A program made the position numbers and the translations under genes. Below the pieces are notes generated by a model. It was not told the DNA's origin. It saw only the letters and a program-made list of their open reading frames with translations, and searched no databases. Shown one piece after another: positions 29,004 through 37,548 of a stretch of 64,000 nucleotides of DNA. Source of the stretch: Sediminihaliea albiluteola (GTDB lineage Bacteria > Pseudomonadota > Gammaproteobacteria > Pseudomonadales > Halieaceae); assembly GCF_014077625.1 (NCBI RefSeq), contig NZ_JACFXU010000017.1:294818-358817 (forward strand). Reading direction: 5' to 3'. Positions within the stretch are counted from its first letter, which is position 1. Every line of letters begins with the position of its first letter.

Positions 29004-30004
29004 GCTGCGAGTTCCTTCTTATCTGAAGCTTGAGTTGGAGCCAGGTTAAATAGCTGGTCCAAAAAATGCTGTTGCGCTTGCGCCTGGTTCAGGGCGTTAA
29101 AGGCCTTTCGCTGGGAGGCCAGTAGGGGGTGTTGCTGGAGGTACCAGCCGATGTGCTTTCGGGCTATACGCAGGCCCATGAAGTCACCGTAAAATTCATG
29201 CAGGGCAGCCAAGTGCCCGCGGATAATAGCGTGTTGCTCTGCGAGTGATGGGTCGGGCAGCACTTCGCCACGATCTAGCCAAGCGGCGATTTGACCGCAT
29301 AACCATGGGCGCCCTTGTGCGGCGCGGCCGATCATCACCCCAGCGGCTCCGGTGTGTGCGATGACTGCCGCCGCTTTTTGCGCTGAGTCGATATCGCCGT
29401 TGGCAAATACCGGAATCTCGACCGCATCGACAATGGCCGCGATAGTATCGTACTCCACTGCGCCCTTGAAGGCGCAGGCCCGGGTGCGCCCATGCACCGC
29501 TAATGCGGCTATGCCGCTGTCTTGGGCAATGCGGGCAATCGTCACCCCGTTGCGTTCGCTGGGGCTGCTGCCAGTGCGAATCTTTAGGGTGACCGGTACT
29601 GCAACAGCCTGCACCACCGCTTGCAGTATGTCTGCGACCAGAGCTTCCTGCGCCAGCAGGGCTGAGCCGGCGGCTTTGCGACAGACTTTTTTCGCTGGAC
29701 AGCCCATGTTGATATCGATGATCTGGGCGCCCTGGGCAACATTAAGTTGCGCTGCCGCGGCCATCTCCTGTGGGTCGTTGCCGGCAATTTGCACCGAGCG
29801 CGGCTCGCACTCAGCGTCGTGTTGGCTGCGCCACTGGGTTTTGCGAGTGCCTTGCATGCGGGGATTGCTGCTGAGCATTTCAGACACCACAAGCCCTGCG
29901 CCCTGGGCGGCACATAGCCGCCGAAAGGGCAGGTCGGTTACCCCGGCCATTGGCGCAAGTGCCACCCGGTTCGGGAGTTTGTAGGGGCCTATATGCAGAG
30001 TCAC
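29000..30004 (-). CDS. dusB: tRNA-dihydrouridine synthase B
   Basis: An FMN-dependent TIM-barrel enzyme reducing uridines in the tRNA D-loop. The 334-residue protein starts with GTG ([30 protein letters not shown]). It carries [29 protein letters not shown] (the catalytic cysteine in the CPAKK segment), [20 protein letters not shown], and ANGDIDSAQ. No strong ribosome-binding site precedes the GTG. It is the promoter-proximal gene of the dusB-fis operon. Confidence 0.96.
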   Translation of the reverse strand: MTLHIGPYKLPNRVALAPMAGVTDLPFRRLCAAQGAGLVVSEMLSSNPRMQGTRKTQWRSQHDAECEPRSVQIAGNDPQEMAAAAQLNVAQGAQIIDINMGCPAKKVCRKAAGSALLAQEALVADILQAVVQAVAVPVTLKIRTGSSPSERNGVTIARIAQDSGIAALAVHGRTRACAFKGAVEYDTIAAIVDAVEIPVFANGDIDSAQKAAAVIAHTGAAGVMIGRAAQGRPWLCGQIAAWLDRGEVLPDPSLAEQHAIIRGHLAALHEFYGDFMGLRIARKHIGWYLQQHPLLASQRKAFNALNQAQAQQHFLDQLFNLAPTQASDKKELAA

Positions 30005-30039
30005 AGTGTGGTCAAAAAAGCATCAACAGAGAGGCGGCT

Positions 30040-30069
30040 ATGATACTTGAGCGCCGAGCGGGGGTCCAA
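30040..30069 (-). promoter_or_regulatory. candidate dusB-fis promoter
   Basis: Read on the minus strand, -35 TTGGAC (30064-30069), an 18-bp spacer and -10 TATCAT (30040-30045) are followed by AGCCGCCTCTC. That sequence is a GC-rich discriminator typical of stringently controlled promoters such as the E. coli fis promoter. It lies about 35 bp upstream of the dusB start codon. Confidence 0.5.
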
Positions 30070-30077
30070 ACGAATCT

Positions 30078-30110
30078 GGCCAAAATTTGCGCAAGATGGC
30101 TACTTGCGCA
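30078..30110. promoter_or_regulatory. inverted repeat and Fis-like site upstream of dusB-fis
   Basis: A perfect 8-bp inverted repeat, TGCGCAAG (30088-30095) and CTTGCGCA (30103-30110) with a 7-bp spacer, lies about 20 bp upstream of the predicted -35 box. Overlapping its left side, 30078-30092 fits the core Fis consensus: G at the first position, an AAAATTT centre, C at the last. Autoregulation by Fis is established in enterics. Applying it here is inference. Confidence 0.4.
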
Positions 30111-30134
30111 CAGTTTTGGCGCTGCTTGTCAGTG

Positions 30135-31022
30135 CTAGTCTAAAACTCCCTGCAGGCAGACCCAGTCATCTTGCTGTCCAGCAACCGAGAGCTGTAGCTG
30201 TGCTGCGTAGTGGGCGCAGAGGGATTCCGCTTGGCTGGCTAAGAGGCCAGAGATTAAAACGGTCGCGCCTGGGCGCGCCAAGCCAAGCAAGGTGTCGGAG
30301 AGCTCCATCAAGGGGCCCGCCAGTATATTAGCCACCACAACATCGGCCTGTTGCTGCCATTGCGCCAGCACTTCGCTGCCGGGTAAGCTGAGGCTTAAGC
30401 TCTCTTCTGCCAAGCTATTGCGAGCCGCATTATCGCGACTGGCGACCAAGGCCTGAGGGTCGTTGTCTACGCCTAGGGCCCGTGTTGCGCCGAGTTTTAG
30501 AGCAGCTACTGCCAAGATGCCAGAGCCGCAGCCATAATCGACGACAGCTTTGTCTTGCAGGTCCATGTCCGCTAGTGCGCTCAGGCAGAGGGCTGTAGTG
30601 GGATGGGTGCCAGTGCCGAAGGCGAGGCCCGGATCGAGCAGCAGGTTAACGGCGTCGGGCTCGGGGGGCTCCAGCCAGCTGGGGCAGACCCACAGCCGAG
30701 AACCAAAGCGCATGGGCTGGTAGTGTTTGATCCACTCTCGCTCCCAGTCTTTGTCCTCTAGGATCTCTACCCGCTGATTGCACTTATCCAATAGCGCTGG
30801 CGGAAACTGCGCCAACACAGCTTTCATGTCCGTGTCAGCAAGGTACAGTCCGGTGAGACGGATTTGCTGCCACAGAGGGGTCTCGCCGACGCCGGGTTCT
30901 AGCACCGGTTGGTCGGCGTTGTCTTCCATGGTCACGGCCACCGAGCCAGTGGCGAGCATCAGCTCTTCCAGTGACTCGACTTGCTCAGGGTGGGTGTCCA
31001 GTCGCAGTTGTAGCCAGCTCAC
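30135..31022 (-). CDS. prmA: ribosomal protein L11 methyltransferase
   Basis: An S-adenosylmethionine-dependent enzyme that trimethylates ribosomal protein L11. The 295-residue protein has the N-terminal substrate-recognition domain (SWLQLRLDTHPEQVE) and a Rossmann methyltransferase domain. The latter shows DPGLAFGTGTHPTTALCL, VVDYGCGSGILAVAALKLGA (motif I) and DVVVANILAGPL (the NPPY-like NILA). The length matches the family. It lies 22 bp after accC in the aroQ-accB-accC-prmA run; dusB after it has its own apparent promoter. Confidence 0.97.
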   Translation of the reverse strand: MSWLQLRLDTHPEQVESLEELMLATGSVAVTMEDNADQPVLEPGVGETPLWQQIRLTGLYLADTDMKAVLAQFPPALLDKCNQRVEILEDKDWEREWIKHYQPMRFGSRLWVCPSWLEPPEPDAVNLLLDPGLAFGTGTHPTTALCLSALADMDLQDKAVVDYGCGSGILAVAALKLGATRALGVDNDPQALVASRDNAARNSLAEESLSLSLPGSEVLAQWQQQADVVVANILAGPLMELSDTLLGLARPGATVLISGLLASQAESLCAHYAAQLQLSVAGQQDDWVCLQGVLD

Positions 31023-31044
31023 AGCGCTGCTCCGAGCGGCTGCA

Positions 31045-32391
31045 TCAGTCTTCTAACTTACTTTCTAAGTAGTGAATACTGACGCCGCCAGCTTGGAATG
31101 AGCGGTCACGCACCAGGTCGCGGTGCAGCGCGGTGTTGGTGCGGATGCCCTCGACGACCAATTCATCCAGTGCTTGGCGCATGCGGGCTAGAGCCGTTGC
31201 ACGATCTGGACCAAAGGTGATCACTTTCGCAATCAAGGAGTCGTAAAAAGGCGGAACGGTGTAGCCATCGTAAAGATGGGAGTCAACGCGTACGCCCAGC
31301 CCACCAGGAGCGTGAAAAGTAGTCACTTTGCCCGGCGATGGGATAAAGCTCTGTGGATCTTCAGCGTTGATCCGACACTCAAATGAGTGGCCAGAGATTT
31401 TGACGTCTTCTTGCTTGATCGACAGGGGTAGGCCAGCGGCAATGCGCAGCTGCTCTCGGACAATGTCGATACCTGTGACCATCTCCGTTACCGGGTGCTC
31501 TACCTGGACGCGAGTGTTCATTTCAATGAAGTAGAAACCGCCGTCTTCATAGAGGAACTCAAAAGTACCGGCACCGCGGTAGCCGATATCGATACAGGCT
31601 TTGACACAGGCATCTGCCACTTTTTTCCTGGCTTCCTCGTCAATGCCGGGGGCTGGTGCCTCTTCAATCACTTTTTGGTGGCGGCGCTGTAGAGAGCAGT
31701 CGCGATCACCAAGGTGGACTGCATTGCCTTGGCCGTCGGCCAGGATTTGAATCTCCACGTGGCGGGGCTTTTGCAGGAATTTCTCCAGATACACCACATC
31801 AGAGCCAAAGGCTGAGGCCGCTTCAGACTGGGTGACTTGCACCGAGTTGATGAGTGCCGCTTCGTTGTGCACTACGCGCATGCCGCGGCCACCGCCGCCA
31901 GCGGCAGCTTTGACAATTACTGGGTAGCCGATCTTGCGGGCAATTTGCAGGGTCTGTTCGTGGTCGTCAGTGAGTGGGCCATCGGAGCCTGGCACCGTCG
32001 GCACGCCAGCGCGTTTCATGGCCTGAATAGCTGATACTTTATCGCCCATCAGGCGGATGGTATCTGCCTTGGGGCCGACAAAGATGAAACCGCTTTTCTC
32101 GACCTGGTCGGCAAAGGCGGCGTTTTCCGCCAAAAAGCCATAACCTGGGTGGATGGCGCTGGCGTTGGTGACTTCGGCAGCACTGATAATAGCCGGTACG
32201 TTCAAGTAGCTCTCGCTACTTGCGGCGGGGCCAATGCAGACTGACTCATCGGCCAGGCGGACGTGCATCAACTCGCTGTCGGCCTTGGAGTGCACCGCGA
32301 CGGTTTTGATATCCAGTTCCTTGCAGGCACGCAGCACGCGTAGGGCAATCTCCCCGCGGTTGGCAATAAGCACCTTGTCCAAAATGGGCAT
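31045..32391 (-). CDS. accC: biotin carboxylase subunit of acetyl-CoA carboxylase
   Basis: Carboxylates the biotin on AccB using ATP and bicarbonate, the first half-reaction of fatty acid synthesis. The 448-residue protein shows [20 protein letters not shown], the glycine-rich ATP loop [48 protein letters not shown] and [11 protein letters not shown]. All conserved motifs are intact and the length equals that of E. coli AccC. It follows accB by 52 bp. Confidence 0.98.
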   Translation of the reverse strand: MPILDKVLIANRGEIALRVLRACKELDIKTVAVHSKADSELMHVRLADESVCIGPAASSESYLNVPAIISAAEVTNASAIHPGYGFLAENAAFADQVEKSGFIFVGPKADTIRLMGDKVSAIQAMKRAGVPTVPGSDGPLTDDHEQTLQIARKIGYPVIVKAAAGGGGRGMRVVHNEAALINSVQVTQSEAASAFGSDVVYLEKFLQKPRHVEIQILADGQGNAVHLGDRDCSLQRRHQKVIEEAPAPGIDEEARKKVADACVKACIDIGYRGAGTFEFLYEDGGFYFIEMNTRVQVEHPVTEMVTGIDIVREQLRIAAGLPLSIKQEDVKISGHSFECRINAEDPQSFIPSPGKVTTFHAPGGLGVRVDSHLYDGYTVPPFYDSLIAKVITFGPDRATALARMRQALDELVVEGIRTNTALHRDLVRDRSFQAGGVSIHYLESKLED

Positions 32392-32443
32392 CTATCGATC
32401 CTCTGTTGCTATTTAGGTGGCGAGCGCAAACTCGCGCAGGGTT

Positions 32444-32908
32444 TTAAACGATGGTGAACAGAGGCTGTTCAAACTCGACTGCCTCACCGTTTTCAACCAG
32501 GATCTCTCCGATGACACCGGACTTGTCAGCTTCAATCTGGTTCATCATTTTCATTGCTTCTACGATGCACACAACTTCGCCGGCGCGAACGGTCTGGCCT
32601 ACTTCAACAAAGGGTGGTGAGCTAGGCGAGGGCGAGCGGTAGAAAGTACCGACCATGGGCGAGCTCATCACGTGGCCACTCGGGACGGCTACAGTGTCGG
32701 CAGCAGGCTCTGGCTTGCTCGCTGGGTTTGCACTAGCTGTGGCGGCAGGTGCACTAGCCATCGGCGCATAGCCGGGGTGTGCGGCAAATACGGTTTGGCC
32801 GCTATTGCGACTAATGCGTACCGATTCCTCGCCTTCTTTAATTTCAATCTCATCGATGTTGGACTCTTCCAGCAATTCGATCAGTTTTTTTACTTTGCGA
32901 ATGTCCAT
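32444..32908 (-). CDS. accB: biotin carboxyl carrier protein of acetyl-CoA carboxylase
   Basis: Carries the biotin between AccC and the AccAD carboxyltransferase. The 154 residues begin [23 protein letters not shown]. An Ala/Pro-rich linker (about 45-75) follows, then the lipoyl-type biotinyl domain. The biotinylated lysine is Lys120 in VEAMKMMNQ, and the [19 protein letters not shown] thumb segment precedes it. It is cotranscribed with accC and lies 53 bp after aroQ. Confidence 0.98.
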   Translation of the reverse strand: MDIRKVKKLIELLEESNIDEIEIKEGEESVRISRNSGQTVFAAHPGYAPMASAPAATASANPASKPEPAADTVAVPSGHVMSSPMVGTFYRSPSPSSPPFVEVGQTVRAGEVVCIVEAMKMMNQIEADKSGVIGEILVENGEAVEFEQPLFTIV

Positions 32909-32961
32909 AGTCAGTTCTCTTGGCTTCTGTTTGTGACTGTTTTAGCGGTTTTTGTTTTGCT

Positions 32962-33405
32962 TCAGGCCGGCTCGAGGCTGCTCAGTGCGGCTTGCAGGGC
33001 AAACTCGTAACCCTGTGCCCCCAGCCCGCAGATAACACCCCGGGCCAGGTCGGAAAAATAAGAGTGGTGACGAAAGGCTTCACGGGCATGTACGTTAGAC
33101 AAATGGACCTCAATAAAAGGAATATCCACCGCAGCCAAGGCGTCGCGTAGCGCCACGCTGGTATGCGTGAAGGCGGCCGGGTTAATAATAATAAAGTCCA
33201 CCCCTTCTGGGCGGGCTTGTTGTACCCGTTCAATCAACTCGTATTCGGCATTACTTTGCATTGCGAGCAGGTGGTGGCCGCTACTGCGGGCCAGCTGTTC
33301 TAGTCGGGTATTGATGTCGCTTAAGGTTGTGGCGCCATAGACCGCAGGCTCCCGTTCCCCTAAGAGGTTCAGGTTGGGCCCGTGCAGTACTAAAATGCTT
33401 GCCAT
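32962..33405 (-). CDS. aroQ: type II 3-dehydroquinate dehydratase
   Basis: The dodecameric shikimate-pathway dehydratase. From ATG 33405 ([24 protein letters not shown]) it is 147 residues, the usual size; GGGGGAG at the right distance upstream supports this start over a longer frame. It has the flexible catalytic loop with Arg ([10 protein letters not shown]), [31 protein letters not shown] and [18 protein letters not shown]. It is the first gene of the aroQ-accB-accC operon. Confidence 0.97.
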   Translation of the reverse strand: MASILVLHGPNLNLLGEREPAVYGATTLSDINTRLEQLARSSGHHLLAMQSNAEYELIERVQQARPEGVDFIIINPAAFTHTSVALRDALAAVDIPFIEVHLSNVHAREAFRHHSYFSDLARGVICGLGAQGYEFALQAALSSLEPA

Positions 33406-33425
33406 GTCGCGATCTCCCCCTAGTT

Positions 33426-33468
33426 TTGCGCCAAATTGCAGCGGCGCAAGTGGGGAATTTTGGCGCAA
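33426..33468. repeat. inverted and direct TTGCGCC repeats upstream of aroQ-accBC
   Basis: TTGCGCCAAA (33426-33435) is mirrored exactly by TTTGGCGCAA (33459-33468), and a third shorter copy, GGCGCAA (33443-33449), lies between them. Read on the operon's strand, the copies at 33468 and 33449 are direct repeats 19 bp apart, about two helical turns. The cluster ends 21 bp upstream of the aroQ start codon. It looks like an operator array for an unidentified regulator. Confidence 0.5.
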
Positions 33469-33600
33469 TAAATTTCAATTGTCTATGATTGCGCTAGCTT
33501 TGTCGGATTTTGGCTGCAGTTAGACGCTGATTTCAGGGAGTTAGTCCGCTCAGCGGGCTTGGGAGTGCTGAACACTGGCTGCTTTGCGGAGCAAACTGAG

Positions 33601-35358
33601 CTATCGAGCAGAGCTAAGCTCGCCCCCCGATAGGGGGGCGGGCAAAGTGGCCAGTGCATCCAAGACGGTCTGTTTGCGCAGTATTTGCGGGAGAATCAAT
33701 GGCTCGCTAGCTAGGTCTGTCGAGTACAGCACATAAAAGGGAATCCCGTTGCGGCCGTGTTGACGTAGGAAGTCGGCGATTGCTGGGTCGTAGTTGGTCC
33801 AGTCGGCTACCATGTAGGCCACGCCTTGATCGTTGAAAGCTGAGCGGATTTCATCGGTGTGCAGCACCGCCTTCTCGTTGGCGATACAGGTGATACACCA
33901 GTCAGCGGTGACATCGACAAAGACCGGCTGTCCTGAACTGCGCAATTCTTGTAGTAACTGCGGTGACCAAGCCAGTCCGTGACTAAGTTGGGCGCTGCTA
34001 GGGTTGTCAGCTGGCGCTGTGCGCCAGACACCTAAAGCGAGCGCCGCGATCAGGCAAAGCACAGCACCCGTGCGGCGCCACCAGCTGTGGTGCCACAGCC
34101 ACAGGGCTAGCGCTAAGAATAAGCCTCCCAGTAGTGCCGATGCCATCGTGTCCACGCCGGTCTGTCGGCCGGCCACCCAAAGCAACCAAATAGCGCTGGC
34201 ATATAGAGGAAAGGCCAGCACTTGTTTCATGCTTTCCATCCAGGCACCAGGTTTGGGCATTAGGCGGCGGGCGAGGCCGCTGTAGCTCAGCACTAACAAA
34301 GGCGCTGCCATGCCGGCGCCCAGCGCAGCAAAGATGCTAAGGCTGACGTAGGCTGGCTGAGTGATGGCAAAGCCCAGCGCTGTGCCCATGAGTGGTGCGG
34401 TGCAAGGGCTGGCCACTACCACGGCTAACACTCCGGTGAAAAAGCTGCCGCTGTCGCCTTTGCGATTGGCTAGTGAAGCTCCGCTATTCATCAGGCTGCT
34501 GCCCAGCTCAATCACCCCAGAAAGTGCCAAGCCCATGGCTAAGAATAGATAGGCTAGTGCGATGACAAAGCCGGGGCTTTGCAATTGGAAGCCCCAGCCA
34601 ATGGCTCGGCCGCCCTGCTGTAAGGTGATTAGTATTGTGGCGACTAAAATAAAACTAGTGACAACGCCGGCGCTGTAAATCCAGCTTTGGCGGTGGCGGC
34701 TAGCTGAGCTTGCGCCAGCAAAGCTCAGCACTTTTAGAGATAGTACTGGAAACACGCAGGGCATTAAGTTGAGTAGGCTGCCACCTAAAAAGGCCAGCGC
34801 CATCATGGCTAAAATAGTCAGCACTGAGGCATTCGAGTCAATGCTTTTCGCTGAGCTGAGGGGGGCGGCTTCGGCGCCGCTGACTTCTTTGATGACGCCA
34901 GTGTCAAAGTTGATGCTGAAGCTTTGGTGGCGTGGCGGGTAGCACAGACCAGCATCGGCACAGCCTTGGCTGGCAACTCGCAGCGTAGCGGTGCCGCTGC
35001 GTTGCTCGCTAGCTAGATCGAGGTCTAGACTGTTGTAATAAACGCGAGTGTCCCCAAAAAATTCATCGTGGCGCTCTATGGCGGGCGGGAAATCGGCCTG
35101 CAGCTCCCTGCTGCCTTGGCTATCGTGAAGACTAAATTTGAATTGATGCTGGTAGAGATAATAGCTGTCGGCAATCTGCCAGTAGAGGCGCAAGCCATCA
35201 GCTTGGCTATTAATTTCCAGTTGGTAGGCTTCTTCTACGGGCAGAAAGCTGGGCGATGTAGAGCTGGCAAAAGGGTTGCCAGTATTGCTAGAGGCTCCAA
35301 ACTGCGCGTGGCTGAGTGAGCTGATGACCAACAGTAAGCTGGCAAATACCAGGCGCAT
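33601..35358 (-). CDS. dsbD: thiol:disulfide interchange protein DsbD
   Basis: An inner-membrane reductase that passes electrons from cytoplasmic thioredoxin to periplasmic DsbC, DsbG and CcmG. From ATG 35358 (after AGGAG) it is 585 residues. A signal peptide ends at SHA, and the N-terminal DsbD-alpha domain has cysteines in SQGCADAGLCYPP. Eight helices carry LMPCVFPVLSLK and ASPCTAPLMG, each with a redox cysteine. A C-terminal thioredoxin-like domain has the CxxC pair in ADWCITCIANEK. The last codons encode a strong hairpin in the DNA (33621-33640). A longer frame to 35451 is unlikely. Confidence 0.95.
   Translation of the reverse strand: MRLVFASLLLVISSLSHAQFGASSNTGNPFASSTSPSFLPVEEAYQLEINSQADGLRLYWQIADSYYLYQHQFKFSLHDSQGSRELQADFPPAIERHDEFFGDTRVYYNSLDLDLASEQRSGTATLRVASQGCADAGLCYPPRHQSFSINFDTGVIKEVSGAEAAPLSSAKSIDSNASVLTILAMMALAFLGGSLLNLMPCVFPVLSLKVLSFAGASSASRHRQSWIYSAGVVTSFILVATILITLQQGGRAIGWGFQLQSPGFVIALAYLFLAMGLALSGVIELGSSLMNSGASLANRKGDSGSFFTGVLAVVVASPCTAPLMGTALGFAITQPAYVSLSIFAALGAGMAAPLLVLSYSGLARRLMPKPGAWMESMKQVLAFPLYASAIWLLWVAGRQTGVDTMASALLGGLFLALALWLWHHSWWRRTGAVLCLIAALALGVWRTAPADNPSSAQLSHGLAWSPQLLQELRSSGQPVFVDVTADWCITCIANEKAVLHTDEIRSAFNDQGVAYMVADWTNYDPAIADFLRQHGRNGIPFYVLYSTDLASEPLILPQILRKQTVLDALATLPAPLSGGELSSAR
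33621..33640 (-). terminator. GC hairpin within the last codons of dsbD
   Basis: CGCCCCCC and GGGGGGCG form a perfect 8-bp stem around a GATA loop at 33621-33640, inside the final codons of dsbD. No T-run follows in the direction of transcription, so it is more likely an mRNA 3'-end stabiliser or a weak terminator than a standard intrinsic terminator. Confidence 0.35.
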
Positions 35359-35516
35359 GAAGTCTCCTAAAAAAATTAACAAGCCGATGGGGGGCAGGTG
35401 GCCACAGTTTAACAGTGCCAGGGCGATGACCCAACGGCGACCGCAGGCCACTGCGGTGATATAGTCACTATGACGCTTATAATTGCATTTGGTTTCATGC
35501 CATCGGGAGAGAGTGA

Positions 35517-36002
35517 ATGACTTGGCTAAGTAATGGCGGGCTGCGGCGCAGTGGCTCTGCAGCAGCCTGCGCTCTTGCGCTGTTGTGTACTGTGTCCTCT
35601 GTCAGCGCAGAGGTTCTGCTTTCTGGGGCTTGGCTTAGAGCATTGCCGCCCACACAAAATACTACAGCGGCCTATGTGAGCGTGCATAATCAGGGCAGCA
35701 CTAGCGTGGCCGTGATCGGTGGTCGGGCCGAGCTCACTGCCAAGGTGGAGGTTCACCAGAGTTTGGAAGAAGAGGGCTTTATGCGTATGCGGCCAGTGCC
35801 TTCTTTAGTTATAGCTCCCCAAGAAAGCGTGGAGCTGGCACCAGGTGGGATACACTTAATGTTGCTGGAGTTGGAGCGCATGCCGACCGAAGGCGAGTTG
35901 CTAGAGCTGTGTTTGAGCCTCGATGATGGCAGTGAAAGCTGCACCAAGGCACGAGTTCAGCGTGGCCCCGAGCAGCATATGGATCATTCGCAGCACCACT
36001 GA
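35517..36002 (+). CDS. periplasmic copper chaperone, PCuAC family
   Basis: A 161-residue exported protein that binds Cu(I) in the periplasm and is thought to deliver it for cytochrome oxidase assembly. A signal peptide ends at SVSA (residue 31). The family metal motif H-x10-M-x21-H-x-M is exact: His80, Met91, His113, Met115. The C-terminus is rich in His and Met (EQHMDHSQHH), a further likely copper site. It is divergent from dsbD, whose thiol-reducing role is compatible with copper-protein maturation. The gene starts 12 bp after a GAGAG ribosome-binding site. Confidence 0.92.
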   Translation: MTWLSNGGLRRSGSAAACALALLCTVSSVSAEVLLSGAWLRALPPTQNTTAAYVSVHNQGSTSVAVIGGRAELTAKVEVHQSLEEEGFMRMRPVPSLVIAPQESVELAPGGIHLMLLELERMPTEGELLELCLSLDDGSESCTKARVQRGPEQHMDHSQHH

Positions 36003-36039
36003 GTAGATAAATCTGTGGTTTAAGGAGTTGTAAACACTT

Positions 36040-37098
36040 ATGAATCAAAGCGACCTAGAAACAAAAACCACTCTCCGCGACCGCTGGATGGACTGGCGGG
36101 AGGGAGATTCCAGCAAGCAGTGGTGGAAGTGGCCACTGAGCCTACTGGGACTGTACTTGCTAATCACGATCTTGCTGGGAATGTACTGGAGTTTGACGCC
36201 TGCTCGCTTTGATGTGGCCGAACAAGCTTCTCAGTTAGCGGCTGAGCACGGCGGTAAGGTAGTGACTGGCTCGGTTACCACTGCGGCATTAATTGGGGTC
36301 ATGGAAACGTTGCTGGAAAAACCTGGCGGCTATCTACACAACGACATTTTTCCGCCGGGTCTGTGGTTGGATAATATCCCGAGCTGGGAGTTTGGCGCAC
36401 TGGTGCAATCGCGAGATTTGGCCCGCGCCATGCGCGAAGTGCACAGTCGTTCGCAATCCCAGTCCACTGAAGATAAAGATCTCGCCGAAGCAGAGCCGCG
36501 TTTAAACTTCAGTTCTAACAGCTGGATGCTGCCTGCCTCTGAAAAGCAGTACCGCGAGGCACTCAAATATACTCGCTCATACCTAGTGCGCCTATCGGAC
36601 GACAATGCCAGCGATGCACAGTTTTATGCTCGCGCTGACAACCTGCGCTATTGGCTGGATACGGTTGACTCGCGCTTGGGCAGCTTGTCACAGCGACTCA
36701 GTGCCAGTGTGGGGCAGCGTCGTTTCAATACCGATTTGGCCGGTGACGAAAGCGCTGTGCAGGCCACTGGCGGGCCGGGTGAGATTGAAGTGAAAACACC
36801 TTGGCTGGAAATAGACAATGTGTTCTATGAGGCCAGGGGCGCAGCTTGGGCGCTCATTCACTTTCTGAAAGCGGCTGAACTCGATTTTGCTGAGGTTTTG
36901 CAGAAAAAGAACGCCACCGTGGGCCTGCAGCAAATCATTCGAGAGCTGGAGGCTACCCAGGACACCGTGTGGAGCCCGATGATCCTCAATGGCACAGGCT
37001 TTGGCACTTTGGCCAACCACTCACTGGTGATGGCGAACTATTTAAGTCGGGCTAACGCCGCCATCATTGATTTGCGTGAGCTGCTGGCCAAAGGTTAA
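36040..37098 (+). CDS. DUF2333 family membrane-anchored protein
   Basis: A 352-residue protein of the uncharacterised DUF2333 family found in gammaproteobacteria. A single membrane helix (residues about 32-50, WPLSLLGLYLLITILLGMYW) is followed by a periplasmic region with characteristic phrases: KPGGYLHNDIFPPGLWLDNIPSWEFG, ALVQSRDLARAMREVHSRSQS, and SNSWMLPASEKQYREAL. No catalytic motif is evident. It lies 37 bp after the copper chaperone gene on the same strand, but I know of no functional link. Confidence 0.85.
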   Translation: MNQSDLETKTTLRDRWMDWREGDSSKQWWKWPLSLLGLYLLITILLGMYWSLTPARFDVAEQASQLAAEHGGKVVTGSVTTAALIGVMETLLEKPGGYLHNDIFPPGLWLDNIPSWEFGALVQSRDLARAMREVHSRSQSQSTEDKDLAEAEPRLNFSSNSWMLPASEKQYREALKYTRSYLVRLSDDNASDAQFYARADNLRYWLDTVDSRLGSLSQRLSASVGQRRFNTDLAGDESAVQATGGPGEIEVKTPWLEIDNVFYEARGAAWALIHFLKAAELDFAEVLQKKNATVGLQQIIRELEATQDTVWSPMILNGTGFGTLANHSLVMANYLSRANAAIIDLRELLAKG

Positions 37099-37110
37099 GC
37101 GCTGTTCGCC

Positions 37111-37452
37111 TTAGCGCTTGTAGCGTAAGCGGGTGCCGGTATCGAGCGACAGCCGAATTTCCTCAGCGCTGAGCTCTGCTGGGAAGTAGGTCCCTGAGAG
37201 TTTGGCATCGAGTAAGCTGGCACCTTCTAGATTGGTGTCGCGGAAATCGATGCCAGACAAATCGGCATTGCGGAAATAGGAGTTGCTGAAATCCAGACCA
37301 GCGGCATTCATATTGCGCAGGTCGCGTCCGCGGTAGTCGCCGCTTTTCAATTCATTGGTGTCGAGCTTGTCCCGCTGCTCGTTGAAGCCCTTGATGTCTT
37401 CATTGCGCAGGAATTGGTAGAGGGGGTCTTGCTTGATGAAAGGCTTACTCAT
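37111..37452 (-). CDS. small pentapeptide-repeat protein
   Basis: A 113-residue soluble protein. Its middle (about residues 35-90) is built of A(D/N)LXX-type five-residue repeats: DLRNMNAAGLDFSNSYFRNA, DLSGIDFRDTNLEGASLLDAKLSG. Such repeats fold into a quadrilateral beta-helix, and some members mimic DNA (gyrase inhibitors such as Qnr and MfpA). This one has too few repeats to assign a function. It is convergent with the DUF2333 gene (12 bp between stops) and divergent from polB. Confidence 0.85.
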   Translation of the reverse strand: MSKPFIKQDPLYQFLRNEDIKGFNEQRDKLDTNELKSGDYRGRDLRNMNAAGLDFSNSYFRNADLSGIDFRDTNLEGASLLDAKLSGTYFPAELSAEEIRLSLDTGTRLRYKR

Positions 37453-37548
37453 CGATTAATCGTCCATACTGTCGGTTGTTAGGTTTGAGCGTTGAGTGCG
37501 ACGCTGAAGCATAGCACAGCACAGTGCTAGTAAATCCCGAGGTAAAGT

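Noticed and set aside
29352..29984. 210-residue open frame antisense to dusB
   Set aside because: Fully overlaps a clear dusB; Ala/Ser/Cys-rich composition of a mirror frame.
37453..37548. Possible LexA box upstream of polB
   Set aside because: A CTGT occurs near 37471 but the partner ACAG at the right distance is missing, so SOS control cannot be claimed.
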